Below are positions 1 to 11,932 of a DNA stretch of 64,000 bases, piece by piece; position 1 is the stretch's first letter, and each line of letters begins with the position of its first letter. Below the pieces are notes generated by a model. That model made no database searches. It was not told the origin of the DNA and saw only the letters and a program-made list of their open reading frames with translations. A program made the position numbers and the translations under genes. The stretch is from Prunus persica (taxonomy: Eukaryota; Streptophyta; Magnoliopsida; Rosales; Rosaceae): the NCBI RefSeq assembly GCF_000346465.2, contig NC_034013.1, forward strand, positions 4,943,791-5,007,790. The letters are read 5' to 3'.

Positions 1-1143
1 AGATCCTTGATGATGATATTGATATGAGAGTTGGCAGTCTCTTCGGTACTATATTTGTAAACAGGTGATCGGACTTGAAGATCATTGATCCTTGACATGT
101 AAATAAGGACATGGAGTTCTTTGATGATGTAATAATACCGTATTTGTTAATAGTGTCGTACACATGAATAGTAACTATACTGGCAAATGTACTATATGCA
201 TGAATAGACACAAATTCCATGACTTGATGAATAGTACCGTATACATGAATAGTGGCGTATGCATAAATATTAACCATTTTGGGTAAACTGTCACTATATA
301 CAAAAGGGAACATGCAATTCCTTAAACTCATGGATAAGCAATTAAATGAGATGCCAGAAGTTCCTCAAAACATGGACAATTATGTAAGGGCCTAAAGTTT
401 TGAAATATATACAAGAAATTATAAAAATGTCCATACTTTGAGAATATGTGATTTTGCCCCGAAGTTCAAAATTAGACAATATTGAGAACATGAAAGTTCC
501 AACAGTTAAATGGACAACCCTTAAGGTATTATTGCAAATTGTGGTACACCACTATTTCTTTGGCATAAGAAAATGATGAATTTAATAAAGTTCGATTTTG
601 TTACAATCGACACCTCAAGAAAGAAATATATTTTGTGAATTCCGGTTGTTAAGAATACACGGTGAAATGGATAATATCAGGATAAACCTCAAATGATGAA
701 TTGAGGCTCCCTATATATTTTGTTATATTATATGATATGGGATGGAAGCCCATGGATCCAAATATATGAGAGATCCCGAACCTAAAGTTTTGGGTACATA
801 GTAGTTAATTCTCTTTACTACTATATTGCAATATTATCATGGCTTTTACTCAATTTATATTTCATGCCCATTTGAAAAGGGCAAATAAATTATGAGGTCG
901 TGTTTAGCCCGGGCCAGAAGTTCTGGACTCACATGCATTGAAATATATAATTTTGAGAGATTTGATGTTGTTATTTGAATCTATAAGGCACAAGGTTACA
1001 AACCGTCATTTTGAAAAGACGTAAAAATCACAGGTGCAAGTTTAAGAATTTGCGCAATTATTATAACAGGAAAGAAGGTATACAACAGATAGATTTTTCC
1101 ACCTACAAGGAAAAGCAGGCTCTGCAAAATCTATAAAATTAAA
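1..1143. other. AT-rich repeat-like sequence without a recognisable gene
   Basis: No coding exon is recognisable on either strand. Near the left edge (about 175-260) short phrases built on 'atgaatagt' recur several times in slightly different form, which looks like decayed tandem repetition. Because a copia-type LTR lies downstream, this may be interior sequence of the same old retroelement, but no RT, integrase or gag motif can be read here. Confidence 0.3.
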
Positions 1144-1695
1144 TTATGTTCTGGAGGCCTCTGAAGGAAGATGACGGCTCCTCTTAAGCTTAGCCATGAG
1201 CCTCTCGTGGTCTCCCAAAATCTTTTCATTGGAAACTTGCAGCATGTCTAGCCTTCTCAGCGTATCAACGGAGTACGAAGTCACCAGTTTCAACAAGGCA
1301 TTATTTTCTTCTGTAAGTTTCTCAACCTCCTATTGAGATTCATGAAGCATTCTCTGGAGAGATGAATTTTCAGTGATCAGCTCCTGAACCTCGTTTGCTC
1401 TAGCACACAAACGATTAGCCATGTTAGAAATAGAAGCAGCACTCTGAATGCTAAAAGCCATTGAGTCATCAATAGCCTCTTCATCAGACCTCACTAATAA
1501 CAGCATTTCATCCATTGGAATAAGGAAATTCCTAGCTACTATGACAGTAATCGCATCATTCATCATCGCAGAATCATTAACCGTGAGATGACGATTTTGG
1601 GATACCAAGGATGGACGCCAAACTTTGGCGTCACGAGTTGTGTTGGGAGGAACATTTAAATCAAGATGGTTTGGGCAAGAAGAAGAGGAAGCCAT
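1144..1695 (-). pseudogene. Coiled-coil 'DLNVPP' protein pseudogene, probably mobile-element associated
   Basis: A minus-strand frame runs for 183 codons from ATG at 1695 to TAA at 1144-1146 and is interrupted once by an in-frame TAG at codon 122 (right after HESQ). The N-terminus is Ser-rich followed by HLDLNVPPNTTR. The middle contains SISNMANRLCARANEVQEL, and the end (after the TAG) has a heptad-like stretch rich in Leu/Glu/Lys finishing with LMAKLKRSRHLPSEA. This looks like a small nuclear-type coiled-coil protein; I recall similar hypothetical proteins repeated in rosid genomes, usually inside retroelement-rich DNA, but cannot assign a function. It lies antisense to the copia-type LTR at 4381-4682. 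The single nonsense codon suggests relatively recent loss. Whether it belongs to that element is inference. Confidence 0.5.
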
Positions 1696-3540
1696 TTTAA
1701 GAAGGTTTCGAAGAAAGTCTTAGAAAAACTGAAGTTTCAGAAAATGAAGGAAGTTTAGTTTAAACGTAGTTGCTCCAATCAAGTTTTGCAGAGGCAATAT
1801 CTATAGGCGGAAATATGGCTACGGTTTTCAGGATCCCAATATTATCTCGGATTCCCATATTCTCTTTTTCTTTCCTAGATTCCAAAACTTCAAGCGGCCT
1901 CCATTAATGTTTGTCGGCACTTTCGGCGTTCTCAAGTATTATTTTCGTCAAAGCTGATCTTGCAATCAATGTCACAATTTTTGTATATTTTCTTTCTTTT
2001 TATAACTCTCTATTCATAAGGGATTTTATTTCTTTAGAATGGACATCTGAAGAAAGAATCCATGTAGTGATCCTAACTTTGAGGGTTATTTGTTTTGACA
2101 GAGACAAAAGAATTGTGATTTTTACTCTTGTAGGATATAACTAGATCATTAAGCATTACGTTGTATTTGCTGAGCCGATACGAGCTTGGAAGATATTTGA
2201 GCAAAGTCTCTCTCACCTAAGGATGTAAACGATACTTATGTTATTTCATACTTGTACTCTTATTTTTTTTGTACAACATCCTTGAAGGTAACCAACTGGG
2301 GAGATAAGGCTGCTCCAGAAGAACGCCATGCAAAGGACCATTCCAAAAGAATGACTTGCATTATAGATCGTTCCAGAAGAACGACTTGAATTATGACCAT
2401 TCCAGGAGAATGGCTTGTATCATTATGATATGTATTCATGAATTATTAAAGCAAATTTCATAGATTGCAAGTTGAATACATTGATAATATACTGCATAAA
2501 TCAAAGTCCTATAAGAACAGAACATGGGTATAGCATGATCAATATGATGCACACCTGTTGCGTAGCAAATGATATGGATTGAAGTCCCGGAAGGACAATC
2601 CTTTAACATGTCAACATTAATACGGTACACGCCTAATGCATAGCAAATTATATGGTTTAAAGTCCCAGAAGGACAATTAAATTGACATGTATGTATTAAT
2701 ATGTGGCATACCTGCAGTATGACAGATATATGGGTTATAAATGTTCCAACTCCCTAAATGGAGATTATCCACGCCCTACTGTAAAATAACCCTCCATTGG
2801 AGGTTATGATCCACATTCTCACATAATTCATCTTATAAGAGATGTATGTCTGGAAAGAGACAATAAAAGCCCCCTGAAGTAGCTTGGGTACCCAAAAGCA
2901 AAGAAATGCTTATAATTGATGCATGCGCATGCACATGAGAATGATGTGATCATGAATTGATGAATGACAATTTTTGATTTTAGAGTAGCTACTCAAATCA
3001 TTAATGGGCTGTGTTGATTGGAACCACGTTCTATTACTAAATGTCGACAATATCATTGGCCAAAATGGAAAAAGGCAATTCCATTATAGATGAGTATGAA
3101 CGTGAAAGAACAAACCCACAGTACGAACCCCAAAAGATGTTAATACTGAAAGTTATACTTGGGTGTTTGGAATAAAAGGGAATATACCCACTTTGTATGA
3201 CACAATGTTTATAGCAGAAACAAGAAATGTTGGGTTTTCTCCATATTTACAGATTCAATTGTGCCCTATTATTGCACATTTACGGAGGCTAACATGTTAT
3301 CTTTAAGGGTTATTAAATGCACGGAGCATATTGCCAAAAGCAATTCCCTAAAGATGCATAAATAGCTAGGTTAAAGCTATATAATGTGTCATAAAGTTTA
3401 ATCCCTTAAACAAAATCCCTAAAAGGATTGCAATTGCATGAAGCAAGTCCTTGAAGGACATGTGCTTGAAGCACAAAACTTGTACTCAATACTAATGTGC
3501 ATAAATTGCCTCAGTGAGTACATTGATTATAATATGTTTG
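1696..3540. other. Retroelement-like noncoding stretch with internal repeats
   Basis: No intact gene. Between about 2305 and 2420 a unit of roughly 35 bp recurs three times (phrases such as 'ccattccaaaagaatg', 'cgttccagaagaacg', 'ccattccaggagaatg'). Between 2585 and 2700 two diverged copies of 'agtcccrgaaggacaat' follow, each with 'catagcaaat/gtagcaaat' nearby. These look like small tandem duplications inside a decayed retroelement. Confidence 0.3.
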
Positions 3541-4380
3541 CAACACATTAAAACTCCTGAAGAGTTCAAGAAATATTTGTCTCGGCCTGAAGATCGAGCA
3601 TTATGCCAACGGGATTCTTGCTTATACTAAAAAGATATTGAAGTATTTTTATATGGATTATCCGTTGGGCACTTAAATAATTTTTCGGAAGTATACTAGA
3701 CCAGATATTATATTTTTCAGATAGAGCTCAACTCCATCACCACCACTTTGGGATGATGTGAGGCATATTTGATGCTGTTTCCACAAAACACCATATATGG
3801 ACATATTCTTTTCAAGTGAAGTTATAAATAGCCCAGATTTTGTTAAATATGCGGACTCTGGAAATTTATATGGTCGCTTATTGGAAAAAGTTAGTCATGA
3901 AGATTTTAGGGGAAGATTTTTCAAGAGGAGCATCCAACCATATTACAAGATTGACTCACAGAAGCAGTGTCAACAGATGATCAATAGTATGGCTTAAAGA
4001 TATTTTACCAAGTATCAGGGGGAGCGTGCTGTCAATAAAGACCTTCACACACTGTACTCTTTTTTCTTCGTCCAGGTTTTTATCCCACTGGGTTTTTTCT
4101 GGCAAAGTTTTAATGAGGCAGTGTTGCACGCATGTCAATATACACAGAATTTTATGTTACACATGGTTATGTACTTTTTTTCATTCGACTAGGGTTTTTC
4201 CCACTGGGTTTTTCCTTGCAAGGTTTTAACGAGGCAACATGAGTGCATTTAACATTATCCTTATATCCCAAATAAAGTTGTACTCTTTTTCCTTCGCTTA
4301 GGTTTTTTCCCACTGAGTTTTTTTCAAGCAAGGTTTTAATGAGGCAACCAATCTAGGAACAAGTGGTCTCTAAGGGGGAG
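3541..4380 (+). mobile_element. Degenerate 3' end of a Ty1/copia-type retrotransposon
   Basis: Around 3630-3670 the plus strand can be read as LKYFYMDxPLGT, resembling the region between reverse transcriptase and RNase H of plant copia polyproteins (family knowledge). No long frame survives. The last 330 bases contain three diverged copies of the characteristic copia 3' untranslated phrase (tgtact-cttttt ... cccactgggttttt ... aggttttaaygaggca), at about 4053-4121, 4170-4237 and 4278-4347. The stretch ends in a polypurine tract (aagggggag) directly abutting the LTR at 4381. The 5' part and 5' LTR are not seen, so the element is truncated, decayed, or extends left of the window. Confidence 0.6.
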
Positions 4381-4682
4381 TGTTGTAAAGTGAGAGATGA
4401 AGCCCACATGAAGGATGTATTAGTCAAAAGCTTAATGATGATGTTGGATAATGAAGCCATCCAATTTGCCTATAAATAGGCTTGCTCATTCAATTGTAGA
4501 ACACACCAAAGGAGAAGAGATGAAAGAAAGGAAGAGAAGAAATGAAGAGTGAGAGGAAACAAAAGAGAGGGAGTTCTATCAGAAAGAAAATTCTATCAGT
4601 ATAAACATCACAAAAGCAAATACAATTTTACTCCTAATATTCAATGGTACTTTTCATACTCTATTATTTTATTTTTATAACA
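4381..4682 (+). repeat. Copia-type 3' LTR (about 302 bp)
   Basis: Begins TGTTGTAAAG immediately after the polypurine tract aagggggag and ends ...ttataaca, so it has the TG...CA ends of an LTR with short inverted termini (TGTTG/TAACA). A TATA-like box (cctataaatagg) lies at about 4470-4481. The start is well supported by the polypurine tract; the end is inferred from the terminal dinucleotide. No matching 5' LTR is present in the window. Confidence 0.65.
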
Positions 4683-6654
4683 CAAATATGTTTTTCAGAA
4701 CAAAAGTGAATAAAGTGCATATATTCTTCTACTCAGAGTGTTGGGCATGCATGTGGGACTGTCATACAGATATGCGAGAGAGCCTAGCAATTGTTCATAA
4801 TATATATTATATATATAAAGTACAACTTTTTAAAGGAATCTTGCCAATGTCTTGAAGAATTTAAGGACTTAATCAAGCTAGTTAGTCAAACATTAATAAA
4901 CTTAAGATCAAAATTAATGGAAGAAAATAGTGTAGTCCGTATTGAATTGGGAACCGAATAAAAAATTCTAATCAAACCGTTAAGTTCGATGAAGGGTTAG
5001 TTATAATCTTCCAATGAATATTTTCTGCTTGACAAATAACGCACCCAACAACAAAAAGAGATTGTGCTACACTACCACAAAGTGACTAGCAAATATTGAA
5101 CTTACCGCAAATATATATATATATATATATATTGTTTTTGTATTATTGTGAATAGAATTTGTGACTTATTCTCCAATTAAGTGGGAATAATTACCACTAA
5201 ATCAGAAATTAGTTGGCAATGATTCATTGCTAACCTTCAGTTTGATGTTTATAATTCGGATTTCTAGGGCTGTAAAATTATTTTCAAATTAGAAAGAGAA
5301 ATATCACCATATAAAAACTAGTTCATCAGATTAGACTGTAACATTTCTTAGTAATCCCAACAAAGTATGGATAAAAAATATACAAGCACTTTTGTTACCA
5401 TAAAATCAGATTCCTGTTACAATAAATTTCAGATAAAAGAAAACAAAAAGGGAGACTTCACCTCAAGCAAAGTAAAATCTCACATGCCATAATAAGGTAG
5501 GACCAAGAATCCAAGATCAAGCCGTTTGAGTCATGGTGATAGGCATTGAGTCCCATAGGATAATTTTTTTTTTCTTTTTTCTGCTGAATAATAATTATTA
5601 GAACGTTGGCTGTTGGATCATCTGCCCTCCATAATTATTAGAAAAAGGGCTTATGTTGTTCAAGGTGGGTGCCTATAAATGTCAAGTGAATTAATTAATG
5701 AAAAATAAAGGATGAAAGTGACAAACAAAGACATGAGAAGCAGCATGGCTCAACCACAGATACTCACCGAAACAGAAACGAAACAGACCTCCCAAATTAT
5801 ATATATATACTAAGCCTCAAAGTTGTTACAATTTACAGTAGTTTGGTGCCACCTACATTTGTGGTTTTTACAAGCCTCTAAAAGTTAAGAATTTCAAGGT
5901 ATACAATTTATTTCTCCTTCTTTCTATATTACCTATTCTTATTAAGCAGGCAAGATCTCTCTGTCTCTCTCTATTTGAGCATGTGGATAATGAAGTCTCT
6001 CTCTACTTGAGCATGTGAATAATGAACCCTAGGAGCTTAGTATTTGTTTGCATCTAAACAAAATATGATTTTGAGTTGATATTCTGAACTAATTGATCAG
6101 TCTCTCAGCTAGAAGGTAAAGATGGTTACTTCTATAACCTATAGCTATTTATAGATTATTACTGCTTCTATAGCTTACTTCTCCGTTAAATTATCTTGAT
6201 TCTATAACAAACTTGCTCATTAGGTTATCTTATTTCTATTTATAGGTCATTAGGGGTTCATAGGTTATTTAAATTTTGATTTGTGCAGTTTATATTAGTC
6301 TTAATTCTCTGTAACAATAGACAGTTTCTTTACTAAAGTTTTCTCATTTGTTTACACTAACACCTATCATTTACCAAATTTATGGCAACAAAATGAACAT
6401 CAAAGCTCAAGTGTTTTGGCTTTTGGCTTAATTCTCTTGTACCTATTTCATAATTGTCGCAATTGTTCTGCATTTGTTTTCAATTGGTTCAATAGATTGA
6501 GTTTATACTTTTGTCTATCAGATTAATAGAATGCTTAATGTATCTCGAGTGTTGTTTTTCCTGTTTCATTTTTTAACTTCATTATGTCATAATAGTTATT
6601 GCCCTCACCCAAATTTTTCCATTTATATACACTAACACCTGCCATTTTCCAAAT
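4683..6654. other. Intergenic AT-rich sequence, no gene seen
   Basis: I see no exon on either strand. The stretch holds an (AT)n microsatellite at about 5111-5132, a poly-T run near 5566-5577, and two related phrases around 6355-6395 and 6625-6665 ('acactaacacctrycattt...ccaaatttatg') that look like a short direct repeat just before the duplicated DHNAT unit begins. Confidence 0.4.
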
Positions 6655-9172
6655 TTATGCCAACATAGTCAACACCTCTGTAGAGAAAGAAAGAATTTAA
6701 GTCACCTGCACAGCAGAGCCAACAAGACTTAGATCCCCTTCCACCAGACATCAAAGTAGAGGAATCCCTTTCCACCACCCAATACCATATATATAAACAC
6801 ATGTTCAAATGCTCATATTTTAATTTTTTATAGCTGCTTAATTTATTAAAATATGCCCAATATTTTCAAATAACAAGCAGCACATAAAACATGTTAGTTT
6901 ATTTTTTTGTAATTTAAGCTTGCTAAACTAAGCATGATCCTACTATTTAGATCTCCATGGTTATATAAATGGTATCATCTTCCTTGCATATTTTCACGAC
7001 TTTATATACATTTCCTAACAATTTCAAAACCCGCAGCATCGTGCGGGCACCATTGCTAATTATAATGCTAAAATCAAAGTGTCTTTAATTTCTCCATTGG
7101 TTCAATAACAAAAAGAGTTGAACATGAATAGGGTACAACAAAACTTATAATTTGGCATACTTCTTTATAGCATCCCCGGCATCTTTTGCATGCTCTGGCA
7201 CAGGCATGTTGCATAGAAGAGTAACTCTTGATGATGATACTAAGGATTTGATGTCTGAGTTTGAAGGATTAATCTTCCACAGTCTCACCTCCCAAACCTG
7301 CCCAAAATTGTCAAATCAAAACAACTTTGAATGATATAATCTGTTTATTGAATATATTAAGTAAATGAAATGATAAATTGATGAAAGATTTATAAATAAA
7401 TATATAAAAAAACCAATGTGGAGGGCATTGGCACCCTAGTTGTTTCCTGCTTTGGATAATTTGTTATTGGCATTCACATTTCCCTAGTTTGAAATGGTGG
7501 CGAGATAGTCTGGATGGTGCCAACATGATTATTATATTTCCAGTAGGAGATGGTCTGTAAATGGAGTGATGGAAAGAATGAGATGGAAAATTTATGACCC
7601 TATGGGAATAATGTTGTAGAGAAGATAAAACCGTATACAATTTCTAAATGTAATTTGTTCTTTGGACACCTACACTACAACTATTGTTGTATTAGCAGTT
7701 GTAATTACAGTTAATTGGAAGTGATACTTGATGATGAAGTGATGTAGGATATGGGTGAATTGAGAATTTATGTAGTTTAGCGGAAGCGAAAATAATTGAA
7801 AACAGAAAATAGAACAAAAGGGATAGGTCTGGAATCTGTCCAGGGGTTTGGCTTCACACCAAGTAATTTTCAATCTCTGGAAAATAAACTTTACTCAATA
7901 CTCAAATCCCAACTCCCATAATGAATTACATAGAAGGGGTATTTATCATAGTAAACATATTTTAGGAAAGAAATCCTAATCCAAATAAAATAGCAAACTT
8001 AGAAATCCTACTCAAATCTGGAAAAACTAAAAATCCTAATGAATCTGGATAACTTAGAGAACCTAGGAACTAACAAATAAATTAGGAAACTAATTAATAA
8101 TTCCCTCTTCCATCTCTGTGGTTTGTAAACCCTAATGGTTGACAAAGATGTCCTCATCATGAAGACTGGAGAGAACTAGGAGCCTGCGAGATGGATTATA
8201 ATTAAGAAGACAAGGAGGTTAGGAATGCGACGGTGAAGAGCAGAGGAACCTGAATGGTTTTGCCAAGATTGACAGGCGTGGCTTCAGCAAAGATATGGTC
8301 ACCAAGCTCAGCACGCTTCAAATGGTTGATGCTGAGGTGAATCCCAGCCACCCTTTGAAAACCAGAGGCCAGGTGGGCTCCTATGCTAGCCAGAGACTCA
8401 GCTATGAGAGCTGATACCCCTCCATGCAACACCTTGAAAGGCTGGTCTCAGCAGCAAAGAAGAGTTAGTCATGTTACTTATTTCATTAACATCTTCTTTT
8501 ACACTTTCAGCGGGAAAAAGATACATTATATGAACAAACAAACAAAGATAGAAAGAAAGAAAGAAGATGACGACCTGACAGCACCTTTGGGTGACATGTA
8601 GGTGACCGGAGACCTTGTTTGGGGTTACCTCTTCAATCTCGAACCCAATTTCATGAAGGGAAACATCTAAAGCCTCCGTCTTTGACCGCGGTGATGGTGG
8701 TGGTGGTGCTGATGATGGCTTGGATTGGGACCGGGAAGCCATATGTGTATATGTTGTTACAATTGTGGTATATATCTATGCTCTTAGTTTCCTTCTCTGG
8801 CCTTTGGTGGTTTCCTTTGTTGTATAGATGATAGAACCAAAGCAATTCAATTCCCATTCATTGTTGGCAGTTGTTTTTTTTTTGGCTATTCCTGGATGAG
8901 AGTGGGTGGGAAGACTTTTTGCATTGGAGATGACGAATATCATATGACATACAGTTTGGTCTTTGGTTGGTGGTCGCATGTCATCCTATGTTTATCTGGA
9001 GGGTCCACTGTCTAGTTCTGTTCTGGTCCAGGGATGGATAGATGGAAGGGTAGTTTAGTCCACACATAGCATTGTTGGAGACGAGGTTAGGTGGGAGGCG
9101 CGCCTGTTAATCTGTAATGTCTGAAGGAGGGAGGAGGATTAGGTGGCTAGGCTCCTGGTCTTTGTCATCTGT
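6655..9172. repeat. Direct duplication unit A containing DHNAT copy A
   Basis: This about 2.5-kb stretch matches 15160-17653 almost base for base, including exons, introns, the noncoding 3' side (from 'cctctgtagagaaag' onward) and the promoter side up to 'gtctttgtcatctgtt'. Sequence outside these limits does not match. Both copies have the same orientation and are separated by about 6 kb, so this is a direct segmental duplication. Confidence 0.85.
7145..8742 (-). CDS. DHNAT1-like: 1,4-dihydroxy-2-naphthoyl-CoA thioesterase-like, copy A (3 exons, 170 aa)
   Basis: Exons on the minus strand: 8575-8742, 8250-8441 and 7145-7297, all with GT-AG introns and phase 0 joins. The predicted 170-aa protein has a Pro/Ser-rich N-terminal extension (residues 1-25) and a hotdog thioesterase fold from about residue 30. 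It shows FKVLHGGVS (residues 58-66) and a candidate catalytic Glu71 in LIAES. The C-terminus is AKL, a type-1 peroxisomal targeting signal. Family knowledge: Arabidopsis DHNAT1 hydrolyses 1,4-dihydroxy-2-naphthoyl-CoA in peroxisomes, a step of phylloquinone synthesis, and has similar length and the same C-terminal signal. No lesion is visible, so it should be functional. It differs from copy B at only six residues that I can count. Exact acyl-CoA preference cannot be told from sequence. Confidence 0.9.
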
Positions 9173-9494
9173 TCCTTAGGAATAGTAAATTGTCGATTTT
9201 GCCCTTTACTAAAATTTTCTTTATGTTCCCTTTTTGCTCCTCTCTCTTTGGATGCTAACTCTCCCCACTGTTTCGTTTCCACAGAACGATCGTCCGCTTC
9301 GAACCAGCTTGGTTGGGCTGGTTGGGGGGCAGCCATGGGATGCACGGCTTCGGTCTTCGGGATTCGTTGGGGGCCGTCAATTTCCATTTGGGCTGGCGCC
9401 TTGCGAATCTTGCCGTTCGTTTGGTCTTCATCTCATCTCAAAAAAAATAAAGGTTAACAAGCCCTGGAGGAATACACTTCCAACAAGGCAAATT

Positions 9495-9515
<21 letters not shown>
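9173..9515. other. Short intergenic stretch with TG/AG microsatellite
   Basis: Between the DHNAT A promoter side and the PMT pseudogene. A locally GC-richer patch (about 9285-9440) ends in an A-rich run and then a (TG)n(AG)n microsatellite at about 9495-9526. Several short overlapping frames exist but none has recognisable content. Confidence 0.3.
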
Positions 9516-9526
<11 letters not shown>

Positions 9527-11889
9527 GCATACCAGTCATGATAAATACCAAACGAGACCTCTCTCATAAATAACACCTAAAGTGTTCTTTGCAATTGTAG
9601 GCACAACATTCATAACCCAAGATTTTCGTGATTCAAGGGCTGCTGCAAATCCTCCAAGGCATGCATTCATATCCATGACATTCCGACATCTGGTAGTGCC
9701 AATCAAGTTGTTGATTCTTTTATAAGTATTTACATGCTTTTTCCATTAGCTATTCGAGGAGGGACTGCATAAAGCTTTGCAGGAAACTTCAACGCCCCCA
9801 CTGCTACTTCATTTGCATTGGTTACCTCAGGAGAGGGGGCTACGCATGTGTCCATTTTCTTGTACCTGAAACATACCACATCAAACTAAGAATTATGATT
9901 GCTGTAACAATCTAACTCTAGAACTGGAATACATCCTTTCAAAAATGCCCTTATCAGAATTGAATAGGACATGCATGTATGGAGAAAACAAGAAGAAAAA
10001 AGGACGGCCAAATGAACTTGAGCAAGTGAGATAGAAATAGACTGAAACTTCATCACTGATCTAAGTGAACCCACCTTGTATAATTGCAACATTTGTAGGA
10101 AATGAAGCCAATCTTTGCAATTACTAGAATCATAGGATGACAAAGGAGGAAAAATAACATAAAAGCAAAGTAGAAAAGAGAAAGTTCTAATAAATGGAAT
10201 CTAAAGTTATACAATCATTCTGCTTATATCAATGCATTTTAGGTAATTCTGAACTAGGGGACCAACTCAAACAATGAAAACCTGTCCAACTTCTACTGTC
10301 CAGAGATTTATATCTTCTAAGACTCCATAGCATTGACTAACATAAAATTCATAAGCACAACATTTTCTTCTAATCAAAGTGTGTGCAAGAACACAATGGG
10401 AGGTAGGGGCTTTATTACCTAGTGTTCCCAAATAAAACAGAATTATTGTCTAGAACAACATAATAACTACAGAAGGACAGGGCACAAGAAAATTCCAGTC
10501 TACAAATATGAAGTAACGAGTGATGCAAGAGGTACAAAGATATTAACTGAAAACTTTTCACAAACTGGAGGCATGCAACCAGCACATCACGTTTACAGAG
10601 GGGTGGGAATGTGGAATATGTGCAACATGCCAATTCGACTACCATGTCTGTCTGTAAAACCTATGTTATGTTTAACAATTTCCTAGATAAGTGGACTGAT
10701 TTGCTGGTTGAAACCATAGTCAGTAACCAATTCACTACATTTTTTCTCTTTGATTACTTCTTGTCTTGAGAAATATTGGCAGGGAAATCCAGCAACAGCT
10801 ACTTCATATTATATAATTTGAGGTATTCAAAAAGGGTTTCCTTGCATTATCCTGTGACCTGTCACCTGCTGCAAAGTCCTGCGCCTCTTTCCCCTAACTG
10901 AGTATGTCTCACTTCCCGAAAAATCTACCAAACCTCAAGTTAGAGGCAGGGAGACTTTATCCAGAACCATGAGATTATCTTTAAACATGATTAGTGAATA
11001 TTTAAGAACAATAAACAAGGCTCCTCAGCACAGTTCCTGGAACTCACCAGACATCATCAGCATCCTCTGCCTGGCATACATTGACAGACTTGCTTTTGCA
11101 GGATTTTGTATTAACTTTTTTCTTCCAAATAGCCATATCTCCTTTCTCATACTTTTTCTCCCAGCAAAGACTTTCAGCTAGTGCTTCAATCTGTCTTTGC
11201 TCTGTCTGGACATCCTCCTTAGACTACTTCCACGTTTTGTAGCATGTCTTCCAATTAATTGGAGGTCCAGACAAGATCCAACATCCACCAGGTCTAAGCA
11301 CCCAATCAACTTCTTTTAGGTACATCCCATCTACACACAGCCGTTCAATATGTGAATCATTTAACTTCCAGCACTTAAAGAGATATTCAGTAAATAAGCT
11401 ATTCTTGAATGTCGAAACATAGAAAACAAAGTTAAAAGATGGAACTACAATCAGAAGCCCTCTTTTATATCGAAGTCAACAGATGAGGATGGATTGAGGA
11501 AGTCAATATCAACCAAAAGAAAACTTGGGAAAATAAAATTCTAGCACGGTCGGTAACTAAATTAATTGCCGGATATGTAAGACTTGCAGACAATTTATCA
11601 CCCTTGTAAGACTTATTTACACTTTTTGGCATAAAATCTCATAGAAAACATGAAGTTACATAGAAAAATAGTCTTCAAAATGAAAGTGTGCAAATCAGTA
11701 ATCACTTATACCAATGGAAATCAAGTATAAATGTTTACCAAACGACTCTAAGCTTATTTCAGTGGTCAACCTTGAGAGTCGAGGCAAGATTGTGACAATT
11801 AATTTGACCATATGATCTGAGTATGGAAATAGATATAGATATGTTTTTCTACTATCTGTATTCAACTTAAGAGTTCACTAATTCAACTC

Positions 11890-11932
<43 letters not shown>

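Noticed and set aside
4053..4350. CRISPR-like or satellite array
   Set aside because: Three diverged copies with similar spacers inside a plant retroelement end; the repeated text is the known copia 3'UTR phrase.
7152..7334. Plus-strand 60-aa frames at 7152-7334 and 15686-15868 with near-identical sequence
   Set aside because: They lie antisense to DHNAT exon 3; their conservation is explained by the coding strand and the duplication.
8202..8432. Separate small minus-strand genes at 8202-8432 and 16678-16908 starting MLHGGVSA
   Set aside because: They are exon 2 of the DHNAT copies; the Met is internal (FKVLHGG) and the frame joins in phase to exons 1 and 3.
9139..9457. Overlapping 82-111-codon frames on both strands
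   Set aside because: No recognisable domain, no splice context, and they overlap one another in a locally GC-richer patch; likely chance frames.
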